Shown here: positions 52,319-61,844 of the stretch, one piece after another
Numbering within the stretch: position 1 is the first letter of the stretch
How the letters are laid out: each line of letters begins with the position of its first letter
NCBI GenBank assembly: GCA_937995515.1
Contig: CALKJZ010000014.1
Span: 169,039 to 233,038, forward strand
Direction: 5' to 3'
Source: an uncultured Sphingomonadaceae bacterium
GTDB lineage: Bacteria > Pseudomonadota > Alphaproteobacteria > Sphingomonadales > Sphingomonadaceae
Length of the DNA: 64,000 bases
The notes under the pieces: model-generated
Databases searched by the model: none
Seen by the model: only the letters and a program-made list of their open reading frames with translations
What the model was told of the DNA's origin: nothing
Program-made: the position numbers and the translations under genes

Positions 52319-55300
52319 TCAGCGGTCGCGCTGGTAGCGCAGGTTGATGCTGCTGGCCCGGCTCATCGAGGAGACCTGCGCGAGGAGATCGAGCGCCGAG
52401 GTGAGCGCGAACTTCACGACCGTCACGACATTGCCCTCGGTATCGGTCTGCACCTCGACATAGATGTTGCGCGACAGGCGCTGGCCGACGACCAGCGAGG
52501 TGCCCATGCCCGGGGTCATCCCCTCGCCGACGATGCGCAGCCGGTCGACCCCCGCAGCGCGACGCACCCGGCCGATCGGGTCGAGCCCGCCCGAACCGCC
52601 GCCCTGGAGCGTGGCGAGCGCCGAGGCCAGCTGCACGGCCTCGGGCAGCGAGAGATCGGCAACCGAGCTGCCGAACAGCAGCCGCGACAGGATCTCGTCA
52701 TCAGGCAGCGCCGGGTTGGAGCGGAAAGCGATTTCCGGCCGCCTCGCCGTGCCGGAGATGGTGATGAACGCCGTCACGCCATCGCTGGTTGTGGTGGAGG
52801 CCTCCAGCCGCAGGCTGGAGTCGAGCGGGGCACCGTTGAAGGTGATTCGGCCCTGGCCGATCTGGAAGTCGCTTCCGGCAAAGCTGTAGCTGCCCTCGAC
52901 GAGGTTCGCGGTTCCCACGAGCCGCGGCTCGGCCGCCGTGCCGCCGACACGCACGTCGCCGCGCCACCGGCTCTCGAGGCCCATGCCCTCGATCACGAGC
53001 ACGTCGCCGGAGGTGATCTGCAGGTCGAGGCCGAGCGTGGCGGCTCCGAAGCCGGGCCGTTCGGGCGCAACTGGAAGCTCGTCTGCCCGCCGGACCGGCA
53101 CGGTCGGCACATCGGACGCCTCGAGCTGGGTGAGCATGAAGCGGCCCTCATCCACCACCAGCCGGCCGGACAGCTGCGAGCCGCCCGCATTGCCGCGCCA
53201 GCGCAGGGAGCCGCTCAGCTTCACATCCGCAACGTCGGTGGCTGCCAGCCGGGCCTTGTCGAGCTCGACGGCGAGGTTGATCGTCTCGCCCTCCCCGGCG
53301 CCGAAGCCGATCCGGCCGCTGGCGGCAAGCGTGCCGCCGCGCGCATTGCCGGACAGCCGGTCGATCACGAGGCTCGGACCCTGGAACCGGCCCTCGAAGC
53401 CCAGCCGGTCGACGACCGTGCCGAGCGCGACATTGGTGTAGACGAGATCCTGCCCGCGGGCGAGGCCGGTGAGGTTCGGCTGGCGCAGCGACCCGGAAAG
53501 GTCGGCTGCAAGCGCAACCGGGCCCTTGAGCTCCTGCCCCTCGATCGCTGCGAGCGCCCAGAGCGCCTCCACCGGGCCGTTGAACCTGAGCCCGCCTGCG
53601 ATCGCGCCGCCAAGCAGCCGGTCGGGAAGATCGCCCGGCTGACCGGCCGAGATGCGCGCCACCGCGCGGCCGAGTTCCCGACCGTTGGTGGCAAGCCTTG
53701 CCCCCACCTCGAACAGCTCGGGCCGGCTGCGCAGCCCAAGAGCCACATCGACCGGCACGAGCGCTGCGGAGTCGGTCCGCACCAGCCGGTCGACCCGGAA
53801 CATGCCGCTGCCGGTGCCGAAGCCATCGGTTCCGCGCGGGAGCTCGAACCGGGCCTCGCCGTTCAGCGTGCCGCCAAGCCGCAGGCCGGGCACGAACGCC
53901 TCGACCACGCCGAGGTCGATCCCACGCGCGCCGACCGCAACGAAGCGCGAATCGCCCCAGGCGCCCGCGAGGTCGAGCGCGCCGCGCGCAAGAACCAGCC
54001 GCGTGGGCAGAAGCTCGTAGCCGCCGGGCCGCCGATGGAGCTGCGCCGGCTGGGCCAGCCGGATCGGGAGCGTGCCGACATTGCCCTCGAGCGCAACGGC
54101 ATAGCCGGGCTCGATGCTCCGCGCCTCGGCCCGGAACGCGAACGGGTCGCGGCGTGCGACGCGGCCGGAGACCGACGCGGAGGCGGCGAGCGTGCCGTCG
54201 GCAAGCCGGCCCCGGCCGGAGACCGACGTGAGCAGCAGCGTCTCGCGCCGCACGGTGGCCGCCGAGATCTCGGCGGCGACCTGCGGCCTCCCGGGCAGGA
54301 GGAGCAAGCCGATGCGCGCCTCGCCCCGGGCGATGGTAACAGGCGGCGCCAGCGGCAGCCGGGCGTTCAGGAACCGCAGCTCGCCGCTTGCGCGCTGGAA
54401 CGCGCCGCCGGGACCGCCGGCCGAAAGATCGACCGAGCCGTCAATCCCGAGGCCCGAGATGAGAAGACCGCCGGCAAACGGCCCGGCCGGGGTCTGGACG
54501 AGGCTGCCGCTGGCCGACACGCCGGCGAAGTTGAAGCGCTCGATATCGAGCCCGAGCGGCTGGCTGCCCGCCACGCGCAGCAGCACGCGAGCATCGAGCG
54601 GCCCGGCGGGGCTCCCGGCACGCGCGGAGACGACGAGATTGTTGCCGGCAGTCGGCGCGAGCTCGGCCACGAGATCGGTCAGCCCGACGCCGAAGCCCGG
54701 GGCCGGCATGCTGAGCGTGGCGCTCGGCGCTGCAAGCGTGCCGGAAGCTGCAAGGTCGAGCGGCCCGTAGGCGGCCGAGCGGCCGGCCACGCGGAAGGCA
54801 AAACGCCCCTCGGCCGGATCGAACCGGCCCGAGCCGCCGGCCAGCTGCAGCCCGGGGCTCTCGAGCCGGGCGTCGGAGATGCTGACGACGCCATCGCGAC
54901 CCAGCTGGAACGCAAGGCCCGCCCGCGGGAGTCCACCGAAAGCCTGGCGGGCGGAGGCGCTCTCGAGCGCGGTTGCGCGCACCTCTGCCCGGCCGGATGC
55001 CCGAGGCCCGGGCTCCACGCGCACCGCGAGGCTGACGGCTGCGGTGCCAATCCCGTCGATGGCAAGGCGCGGCGCTTCGGCCGCAACATCTGCACGCCAT
55101 GCGCCGCCCTGCCGGTCGGCAGCCGCATCCGCGCGCGCGGCAAGGCCGGCGGAGGCGAAGCGGAGGTCGGGTGCGCTGATGGCCCTTTCGTCCAGCATCA
55201 CCGTGCCGGCCACGCGCGGGGCGGCAAGGAGCGCAGCCAGTTGCGGGTCGAGCCCGACGACCCGGGCCGCAGCCGCCTCGAAGGGCACGCGCAGCGGCGC

Positions 55301-56536
55301 CTCGCCCTCGGGCGGCCGCACCGTACCGCGCGCGGCAAGGCCTTGGAGGCCAAGGGGCCCGCGCTCGCCTGCAAGGCCGATTTCGGCCGCCGAGAGATCC
55401 CACCCGATCTCGGGCCGGCGGAGCGGGCCGGAGAGGCGGAGGCCCGCGCGCAGGTCCTGCGCGGAAAGCCCCGGCGCGAGCGCAGCCGGGCGCAGCACGC
55501 GCAGTTCCGCCTCTGCGGCGGTGATGCGGCCGGCCCCGGGGTCGATGCCGCCGCCGCCGGCGAGCGCAAGCGAATCCGTGCTGGCCACCACCCGCGCCTC
55601 GATCGTCTTGCCCTCCCGCGCGGCGGTGGCCTCGATCCGGATGAGCGGCTGCAGGGCCTCGGGCATCGGCCCGAACAGGGGCGCGGCATCGAGCGCGCCC
55701 GAGACGCCAAAGCGCCCGGCGCGACCGGTGATGGCAAGGACAGCCACATCCCCGGCGCTGTCCGCCTCGCCGGCGGCAAGGCGCAGCCGGCCGCGCCAGT
55801 CGCCCCAGGTGCCCCGGCCCGAAACCTCGCCTTGCAGCGGAACCTCGATCCCCGCGAGCCGGGCCACCAGCCCGCCGGCCGGCGCATCGAGCCGTGCGGC
55901 TAGCTCGAACCGGTCGCCATCCGGCTCGGCATCGAGACGCAGGATCAGCCGGTCGCCGGCGGTGGCATCGGCGGCCAGATCGACGAGCGCCCGGCCCGAG
56001 CGGATGTCCACCGTGCCCGAGAGCGCCAGCGCCTCGCGCGCGCCGGCCACCTTCTCGTCCAGCATCAGCCGGCCCACCTCGAACCGGCCGATCCGGATAT
56101 CGAAATCGGGAAGGAGCGGCGCCTCCGGATCGCTGTCGAGCCGCCACATGCGCGCCACCTCGGCTTGCGGAATGGCCAGCCGCTCGATCTCGAGACGGTT
56201 GCCGAGGAAGGCGAGCGGCCGCCAGGCAAGCGCGATCGTCTCCGCACGGGCGAACGGCCCGTCGAGATCGTGGAACGTCACCTGCCGCAGCGTGGCCTCG
56301 CGCAGGAGGCTGCCGTCGATGCCGCCGATCTCGACGCGCAGCCCGCTTTCGAGCGTGAGGGCGCTGATCTGCCTGGCGGCAAAGGCGCGCCCGGGCGCGG
56401 TTTCCGAAAGCCACCAGATGGCTGCCGGCACGGCGAGGAGGACGAGGACGACAAGGCCGACGGCCAGATGCCACCAGCGCAGCCGGCGCCGCACCGCAGG
56501 CGGACCGTGTTGCGGCAGCTCGGCTTCCGTGCCCAT
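52319..56536 (-). CDS. tamB: TamB, translocation and assembly module inner-membrane protein
   Basis: A 1405-residue bridge protein: an N-terminal transmembrane helix (LAVGLVVLVLLAVPAAIWWL), a long repetitive beta-helix region (beta-taco groove thought to move phospholipids or assist outer-membrane proteins), and the C-terminal DUF490 domain (about the last 300 residues). That domain contains FQIGQGRITFNGAP, EIAFRSNPALPDDEILSRLL and the ending LRYQRDR. ATG overlaps the tamA stop by one base (TGATG), the usual tamA-tamB pair. Confidence 0.93.
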   Translation of the reverse strand: MGTEAELPQHGPPAVRRRLRWWHLAVGLVVLVLLAVPAAIWWLSETAPGRAFAARQISALTLESGLRVEIGGIDGSLLREATLRQVTFHDLDGPFARAETIALAWRPLAFLGNRLEIERLAIPQAEVARMWRLDSDPEAPLLPDFDIRIGRFEVGRLMLDEKVAGAREALALSGTVDIRSGRALVDLAADATAGDRLILRLDAEPDGDRFELAARLDAPAGGLVARLAGIEVPLQGEVSGRGTWGDWRGRLRLAAGEADSAGDVAVLAITGRAGRFGVSGALDAAPLFGPMPEALQPLIRIEATAAREGKTIEARVVASTDSLALAGGGGIDPGAGRITAAEAELRVLRPAALAPGLSAQDLRAGLRLSGPLRRPEIGWDLSAAEIGLAGERGPLGLQGLAARGTVRPPEGEAPLRVPFEAAAARVVGLDPQLAALLAAPRVAGTVMLDERAISAPDLRFASAGLAARADAAADRQGGAWRADVAAEAPRLAIDGIGTAAVSLAVRVEPGPRASGRAEVRATALESASARQAFGGLPRAGLAFQLGRDGVVSISDARLESPGLQLAGGSGRFDPAEGRFAFRVAGRSAAYGPLDLAASGTLAAPSATLSMPAPGFGVGLTDLVAELAPTAGNNLVVSARAGSPAGPLDARVLLRVAGSQPLGLDIERFNFAGVSASGSLVQTPAGPFAGGLLISGLGIDGSVDLSAGGPGGAFQRASGELRFLNARLPLAPPVTIARGEARIGLLLLPGRPQVAAEISAATVRRETLLLTSVSGRGRLADGTLAASASVSGRVARRDPFAFRAEARSIEPGYAVALEGNVGTLPIRLAQPAQLHRRPGGYELLPTRLVLARGALDLAGAWGDSRFVAVGARGIDLGVVEAFVPGLRLGGTLNGEARFELPRGTDGFGTGSGMFRVDRLVRTDSAALVPVDVALGLRSRPELFEVGARLATNGRELGRAVARISAGQPGDLPDRLLGGAIAGGLRFNGPVEALWALAAIEGQELKGPVALAADLSGSLRQPNLTGLARGQDLVYTNVALGTVVDRLGFEGRFQGPSLVIDRLSGNARGGTLAASGRIGFGAGEGETINLAVELDKARLAATDVADVKLSGSLRWRGNAGGSQLSGRLVVDEGRFMLTQLEASDVPTVPVRRADELPVAPERPGFGAATLGLDLQITSGDVLVIEGMGLESRWRGDVRVGGTAAEPRLVGTANLVEGSYSFAGSDFQIGQGRITFNGAPLDSSLRLEASTTTSDGVTAFITISGTARRPEIAFRSNPALPDDEILSRLLFGSSVADLSLPEAVQLASALATLQGGGSGGLDPIGRVRRAAGVDRLRIVGEGMTPGMGTSLVVGQRLSRNIYVEVQTDTEGNVVTVVKFALTSALDLLAQVSSMSRASSINLRYQRDR

Positions 56537-58602
56537 CAGAAGGCTTGGCCGATCGAGATGTAGACGGCGACCTGCGGCTCGCCGGGCCGGCGGGCGAACG
56601 GCCGCGCCACATCGAGCCGGAACGGGCCGAGGCCGGTGAAGTAGCGCACCCCAACGCCATAGGCCACGCGCAGGTCCCGAAGGCTCGGAGCGGAGGACTC
56701 GACCAGCTGGCCGGCATCGATGAAGCCGACGACACCGAGATCGCCGAAGCGGTAGCGCGCCTCGAGCGACCCCTCGACAAGGCCGCGCCCGCCGAGCGGC
56801 CGGCCGGTGCTGCCGATGGGGCCGATCCCCTGGAACTCGAAGCCGCGCACCGATCCGCCCCCGCCTGCGTAAAGCCGGCGCGAGGGCGCGATCGAGAGGA
56901 GATCGGCGCCAAGGATGGTGCCCACGCGCGTGCGCGCCGCAATCACCAGATTTTCGCGCACCTCGCGGTAGGCCGAGGTATCGGCCACGAGGCGCACATA
57001 GGCCGCCTCGAGCCCATCGAGGTTGCGCCGGGAGAACTCGGGGCTTGCGCGTAGCCCGAGCCGGAAGCCGGACGTGGGGTTGAGGAGATCGTCGCTGCGG
57101 TCCCACAGGACCGAGGCGGGAAGCGCACCGATGTAGTAGAAGAGCCGGCCGGCGCCTTCCTCGTCATTCCCCCCATCCGGATCGCGAAGCCGGGGGATGC
57201 CGCGGTCCCGCTCGAAGGAGCCGATCATCTCGGCCCCGATCGACCAGGTGAGCGGCTTCTGCCACAGTGGCGTCGATTCATAGGCCAGCGTTGCGGCAAG
57301 CGTGAGCGATTGCGCCTCGAAGGCCAGCCGGCGCTCGTTGGCGACATTGGCGAACAGGCTGAGCCGCTGGTCCCGGCGGCGGAAATTGCTCTTCACGATT
57401 TCCGCGCGCGCGCTCTGCTCCTCGGTGCCGACCACCCCGCGCAGCAGCAGCGCGCCTTCGGGCGCCCAGAAGTTGCGGTTGAGCCATGCCACCTCCGCCC
57501 GGAAGCCCTCCCCCGAGGAATAGCCCACCTGGCCGACAACGCGGCGCAGCGCGCCTTCCTGGCCGCTCACCCGGATGTCGGTCACCGCATCGCCTTCGGC
57601 CGTGCGCTCGCCGGTGTCGACCGGGGTTACGGTGACCCCGCCGAACAGCTGGGTGGCAATGATGGTGCGGCGAAAATCGTCGATCAGCCGTCCGGAGAAA
57701 GGGTCTCCCGGCCGGAAGCGGGCAAGGCGCGAGGCGTGCCGCTCGTCGAACGGGCGAAAGCCGCCCATCTTGATGGCGCCGATGACGGCGCGCGGGCCCG
57801 GCGTGCCGGCAAGGAAATAGGTGCCGCTTGCCGTCCTGTCGTCGAGGACGATGTCGCGCGCGCCGAGCTCGGCGAAGGGATAGCCCGCATCGGCGAGCGC
57901 GAGCAGATGCGCGCCCTCCGCCTCCTCCACATCCGCCGCGCGGATCGGCATGCCCGGCGACAGCAGGAACTTCGACGCAAGCTCGGGCTGGTCGGCAGGG
58001 ACGGCTTCCAGCGCGATTTCCGACCAGCTGTAGCGCGGCCCGGCCTCAACGCGGATCTCGGCCACGGCCTGACGGCGCGCGTCGCCGTCCGGGTTCGCCA
58101 GCACCTGGCCCTCGGCCCGCCCGGCGTAATAGCCCTCGGAATGAAGGAGGCGCACGGTCATGGCCTCGTCGGTTCGCACCCGGCTTGCAAGCCGGGTGGG
58201 CGTGGTCTCCCGGTTGCGTTCCCGCCAGAGGAACGAGAGCGACTTCCAGGGCCGCTCGAGCCCGACCTCCGCAAGGCCCGAAAGCCGGACCTCGTAACGG
58301 ATCCCGTCCTCGGTGATGGCGGCAATCTCAAAGCCCGGGATGGGCGCCGGGTCGAAGGTGGGAAGCGGCGGCAACGGCGCCAGCACCTCCGGGTCGGGGG
58401 GAACAGCCGCCGGTGCGGGAAGCCGCGCCCCGAGGTCGAGCGGGGGCAGCGGCTCGTCAAGGAGCGCCTCGAGCGAACCGGGCCCGACCGGCGCGGGTTC
58501 CGGGGCCGAAGGCGGCTGTTGGGCCGCCGCACCGGCGGCTGCCGCGCAAAGCAGCAGGACTCCGGCCCGGACCCTCCGCAAGCCGCAGGGGCCGGAGTTC
58601 AC
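56536..58602 (-). CDS. tamA: TamA, BamA-family outer-membrane protein
   Basis: Omp85 protein of 688 residues. Signal peptide (GVLLLCAAAAGAAAQ), then a Pro/Ala-rich linker (about 28-85) that is longer than usual. POTRA repeats lie about 90-310, and a 16-strand C-terminal barrel follows. The barrel carries the L6 loop motif GGGGSVRGFEFQG (VRGF/Y) and ends in aromatic AVYISIGQAF for insertion. Works with TamB in outer-membrane assembly. It is overlapped by the upstream META lipoprotein gene by four bases. Confidence 0.93.
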   Translation of the reverse strand: MNSGPCGLRRVRAGVLLLCAAAAGAAAQQPPSAPEPAPVGPGSLEALLDEPLPPLDLGARLPAPAAVPPDPEVLAPLPPLPTFDPAPIPGFEIAAITEDGIRYEVRLSGLAEVGLERPWKSLSFLWRERNRETTPTRLASRVRTDEAMTVRLLHSEGYYAGRAEGQVLANPDGDARRQAVAEIRVEAGPRYSWSEIALEAVPADQPELASKFLLSPGMPIRAADVEEAEGAHLLALADAGYPFAELGARDIVLDDRTASGTYFLAGTPGPRAVIGAIKMGGFRPFDERHASRLARFRPGDPFSGRLIDDFRRTIIATQLFGGVTVTPVDTGERTAEGDAVTDIRVSGQEGALRRVVGQVGYSSGEGFRAEVAWLNRNFWAPEGALLLRGVVGTEEQSARAEIVKSNFRRRDQRLSLFANVANERRLAFEAQSLTLAATLAYESTPLWQKPLTWSIGAEMIGSFERDRGIPRLRDPDGGNDEEGAGRLFYYIGALPASVLWDRSDDLLNPTSGFRLGLRASPEFSRRNLDGLEAAYVRLVADTSAYREVRENLVIAARTRVGTILGADLLSIAPSRRLYAGGGGSVRGFEFQGIGPIGSTGRPLGGRGLVEGSLEARYRFGDLGVVGFIDAGQLVESSAPSLRDLRVAYGVGVRYFTGLGPFRLDVARPFARRPGEPQVAVYISIGQAF

Positions 58603-59063
58603 GCAGGCGCGCGCTTGGCAGTGATCGTCCGGCCGTCCGACGTCTTCAGCGTCAGCATGCCCGCAGAATCCACGGCATAGCTCGTCACGTCACCGAGAAT
58701 GGAGAGGAAGGTCGTCTCCTGCTGCATCTGCGGATCCGGGCAGGCCATCATCGTGCTGGCAATCGGGCTCATCTCGATCGTGAACGTCTCCCCGGACTTG
58801 TAGTTGCCCATGAAGCGGTTGCAGCTGCCCGCGCCATAGACGCGCCCGTCCTCGAAGGTGATGTTGATCGGCACCTTGGGAAGCACGGCGGTGCCGTTGA
58901 GCGCCGTCACATCCCACTGGCCGCCGCCCAGCACGGCAGCCGGCGCCGGCCGGGAGGCCGAGGTGCCGGCAGGCCCTTCCGCCGGTGCGCAGCCTGCTGC
59001 CATCAGGAGGGCGGCCACCACCGGGGCGGCAAGACCTGCCCGTTGCACGAAACCCTTGTCCAT
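58599..59063 (-). CDS. META-domain lipoprotein (HslJ-like)
   Basis: A 154-residue lipoprotein with lipobox LLMAAGC (Cys25) and a META domain: GQWDVTALNG, INITFEDGRVYGAGSCNRFM and SPIASTMMACPD. HslJ and other META proteins are linked to heat and novobiocin tolerance, but their activity is unknown. First gene of a minus-strand run META-tamA-tamB, each joined by short overlaps. Confidence 0.87.
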   Translation of the reverse strand: MDKGFVQRAGLAAPVVAALLMAAGCAPAEGPAGTSASRPAPAAVLGGGQWDVTALNGTAVLPKVPINITFEDGRVYGAGSCNRFMGNYKSGETFTIEMSPIASTMMACPDPQMQQETTFLSILGDVTSYAVDSAGMLTLKTSDGRTITAKRAPA

Positions 59064-59142
59064 CTTTTCTCCTCGCTTATGCGATCATGCGCGTGACGCA
59101 TGCGGCCGGCTTAGCCGATCGGCCGGGGTGCCGGAAGGCGGC

Positions 59143-59562
59143 TCAGCGCTGTTTCAGCGAATCGCGGATCTCGCGCAGGAGCACGATCTCCTCGGCCGGG
59201 TCGGCCGGGGCTTCCTGCTTGCGGCGGGCCGCGGCATTGGCGGCCTTCACCACGAGGAAGATCGCAAACGCCAGGATCAGGAAGTTGATGAGCGCGGTCA
59301 GGAACGCCCCCCATCCGAACATCGGGACGCCGGCGGCCTTGAGCGCTGCATAGTCACCCGCATCGACGCCCTCGGGCACGGGCCCGAGGCGGACGAACAG
59401 GTTGGAAAAGTCGGGCTGGCCGAAGACCGCGGCAACGAGCGGCATCAGCAGATCCTCCGTGAAGGAGGACACGATTGCTCCGAACGCCGCCCCGATCACC
59501 ACCGCAACCGCAAGGTCGAGCACATTGCCGCGCGCGATGAAGGCCTTGAACTCCTGCCACAT
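59143..59562 (-). CDS. mscL: Large-conductance mechanosensitive channel
   Basis: Inner-membrane emergency valve against osmotic down-shock. The 139 residues hold the N-terminal helix and TM1 (EFKAFIARGNVLDLAVAVVI, GAAFGAIVSSF), a periplasmic loop, TM2 (WGAFLTALINFLILAFAIFL) and a charged C-terminal bundle (EEIVLLREIRDSLKQR). All characteristic positions are present. Confidence 0.96.
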   Translation of the reverse strand: MWQEFKAFIARGNVLDLAVAVVIGAAFGAIVSSFTEDLLMPLVAAVFGQPDFSNLFVRLGPVPEGVDAGDYAALKAAGVPMFGWGAFLTALINFLILAFAIFLVVKAANAAARRKQEAPADPAEEIVLLREIRDSLKQR

Positions 59563-59699
59563 GCCCCTCGTCTCCCTGCTGCCCTTCGGCGGACCGCTTA
59601 GGGCGTCCTTCGGCCCCTGCCAAGTGACAGGCTCTGGCGCGCAGCGCCGCTCCGGCCTAGAGGCAGGGCCGTGTTGCCACCCGATCGTCAGGACACCCG

Positions 59700-60287
59700 A
59701 TGACCCGCCTCCTGCGCATGCCCGCTCTCGGCCTCCTGCTCCTTGCCCTTGCCGCCTGCGGCATCAACACCATTCCCGCCAAGGAGGAGGCAGCCAAGGC
59801 CAAGTGGGCGGATGTCGAGAACCAGTACCAGCGCCGCGCGGACCTCGTGCCCAACCTTGTTGCCACGGTGAAGGGGTTCGCAGCCCAGGAGCAGGAGGTG
59901 CTGACCGCGGTGACCGAGGCGCGCGCGCGGGCCAGTTCCGTGCAGCTCTCGGCCGAGGATCTTTCGGACCCGGCGAAGGTCGCCCGGTTCCAGGCCGCGC
60001 AGGACCAGCTCGGACAGTCGCTCGGCCGCCTCCTGGTGACCGTCGAGCGCTACCCCGAGCTCAAGTCCAGCCAGAACTTCCTCGAGCTCCAGAGCCAGCT
60101 CGAGGGCACAGAAAACCGGATCGCGATCGCACGGCGCGACTACAACGAGGCGGCGCGCGCCTACAACACCGAGATCCGCACCTTCCCCTCGCGCATCACG
60201 GCGCAGATCGTCTATGGCGCACAGCCGCTGGCCTATTTCGAGGCCACCGCGCCCAACGCCGCCCAGGCCCCCCAGGTCGCCTTCTGA
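59700..60287 (+). CDS. lemA: LemA-family lipoprotein
   Basis: A 195-residue protein of the LemA family with signal and lipobox LLALAACG (Cys20). Helical core features YQRRADLVPNLVATVKGFA, EVLTAVTEARARA and the late AIARRDYNEAARAYNTEIRTFPS segment. LemA proteins pair with TPM-domain proteins, as here with two. Function is unknown; a role in membrane or photosystem-type repair is proposed for plant relatives. Confidence 0.92.
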   Translation: MTRLLRMPALGLLLLALAACGINTIPAKEEAAKAKWADVENQYQRRADLVPNLVATVKGFAAQEQEVLTAVTEARARASSVQLSAEDLSDPAKVARFQAAQDQLGQSLGRLLVTVERYPELKSSQNFLELQSQLEGTENRIAIARRDYNEAARAYNTEIRTFPSRITAQIVYGAQPLAYFEATAPNAAQAPQVAF

Positions 60288-60307
60288 TCCGCCGGGCCCC
60301 CGCCGGC

Positions 60308-61090
60308 ATGCGCGCGCTGCTCCTGCTCTGGCTTGTGCTGCTGGCCGGCCTCGCGCAGGCGCAGACGTTTCCAGAGCTCACCGGGCGGGTGGTCGATGCC
60401 GCGGGCGTCTTCACGCCGGCGCAGGTGGCCGATCTCGAGCGCAAGTCCGAGGCGCTCGAGGCAGCCACCGGCCGGCAGTTCGTGGTGGTGACCATCCCCG
60501 ACCTCCAGGGGCGGGACATTGCGGACTATGGCTACCAGCTCGGCCGCGCGTGGGGCATCGGCGAAAAGGGCCGGGACACGGGGCTCCTCCTGATCGCCGC
60601 ACCCGCCGAGCGCCGGGTGCGGATCGAGGTTGGCTACGGGCTCGAGCCGATCATGACCGACGCGCTCTCGCGGCGGATCATCCAGCAGGAGGTGATCCCG
60701 CGTGCGCGCGCGGGCGACCTCGCCGGCGGGCTGGTCGCGGCGGCCGATGCCATCATCGCCCAGCTTTCGCTTCCCGAAGCCGAGGCCGCCGCACGGGCGA
60801 GCGAGGCGAGGGGCCCGGCCGGCGACGAGGAGGGCTCGGTGGTGCCCTTCCTCCTCTTCCTTGCCGTGCTGTTCCTGCTGCTGCGCCTTGGCTCGCGGCA
60901 GGCGCGCAAGGCTGCGCGACGCGGCACGGCCGCCGGCACGGCCGGCCCCATCATCATCTGGGGCCCGCCGCCGGGCAGCTGGGGCGCCGGGCGCGGCGGC
61001 GGCTTCGGCGGCGGCGGCAGCTTCGGCGGTGGCGGCTTCAGCGGCGGCGGCGGCAGCTTCGGCGGCGGCGGCGCGAGCGGCGGCTGGTAA
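60308..61090 (+). CDS. TPM-domain membrane protein (YgcG-like)
   Basis: A 260-residue protein: signal peptide (LLLLWLVLLAGLAQAQ), extracytoplasmic TPM domain (FPELTGRVVDAAGVFTPAQV, GRQFVVVTIPDLQGRDI, YGYQLGRAWGIGEKGRDTG, VRIEVGYGLEPIMTDALSRR), a transmembrane helix (VPFLLFLAVLFLLLRLGS), and a Gly-rich tail (GGGFGGGGSFGGGG). Standard partner of LemA. Overlaps the next gene by one base (TAATG). Confidence 0.92.
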   Translation: MRALLLLWLVLLAGLAQAQTFPELTGRVVDAAGVFTPAQVADLERKSEALEAATGRQFVVVTIPDLQGRDIADYGYQLGRAWGIGEKGRDTGLLLIAAPAERRVRIEVGYGLEPIMTDALSRRIIQQEVIPRARAGDLAGGLVAAADAIIAQLSLPEAEAAARASEARGPAGDEEGSVVPFLLFLAVLFLLLRLGSRQARKAARRGTAAGTAGPIIIWGPPPGSWGAGRGGGFGGGGSFGGGGFSGGGGSFGGGGASGGW

Positions 61091-61773
61091 TGCCGTTCAC
61101 CGAGGCCGACAGGGCACGGGTGGCCGCGGCCATCGAGGCCGCCGAGCGCGAGACCTCGGGCGAGATCTTCTGCATCTATGCGCGCGTGCCGCACCGCTAT
61201 GTGGAATGGCTGCTGGCGCTTGCCACAAGCCTTGCCTTCCTCGTCCCCCTTGCCGCGACGCTCCTCGGCTTCGGGCCCGGGGCGTGGCTGGCGCTGGCCG
61301 AGGCGGGCAGCTGGCGCGACGCGCTGCCGCCCCTGTCCGAACAGTTGCTGGTCGAGGCCTATGCGCTCGTGCAGCTTGTGCTGTTCCTCCTCATTCTCTC
61401 CGCCCTGTGGTGGAGCCCCCTTGCCCAGCGCCGCGCGCCGCTGTGGCTGCGCCAGCGGCACGTGCACGAGCTGGCCGGGTTCCACTTCCTCGCCCAGGGC
61501 CTGCACCTCACCGAGGCGCGCACGGGCGTGCTCCTGTTCGTTTCGGTCGAAGACCATGTGGCCGAGGTGTTGGCCGACGAGGGCATCCACGCGAAGGTGG
61601 GCGAGGAGCCCTGGGTAGAGACGGTCGAGGCGCTGCTCGCCGGGCTTCGCCGCGACGATCCGGCCCAGGGGTTCTGCGATGCCATCGCCCTTGCGGGGAC
61701 GGTGCTGGCCCGGCATTTCCCGCGGGCCGGCCCCAAACCCAACGAGCTGCCCAACCGGCTGCTGGTCGTCTGA
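61090..61773 (+). CDS. Second TPM-domain membrane protein
   Basis: A 227-residue protein in which a TPM domain is interrupted by two transmembrane helices (WLLALATSLAFLVPLAATLL and ALVQLVLFLLILSALWW). The first part is RVAAAIEAAERETSGEIFCI; the rest resumes with HVHELAGFHFLAQGLHLTEA and TGVLLFVSVEDHVAEVLADE. Coupled to the first TPM gene. The lemA-tpm-tpm trio is likely one functional unit; biochemical activity is not known. Confidence 0.87.
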   Translation: MPFTEADRARVAAAIEAAERETSGEIFCIYARVPHRYVEWLLALATSLAFLVPLAATLLGFGPGAWLALAEAGSWRDALPPLSEQLLVEAYALVQLVLFLLILSALWWSPLAQRRAPLWLRQRHVHELAGFHFLAQGLHLTEARTGVLLFVSVEDHVAEVLADEGIHAKVGEEPWVETVEALLAGLRRDDPAQGFCDAIALAGTVLARHFPRAGPKPNELPNRLLVV

Positions 61774-61844
61774 GCAGCCGACTCGGTGTTGAACCCGCGC
61801 CGTCAGGCCCTATGTCGGGCCCGCGAATAAGAGGAGGAGTGCCC

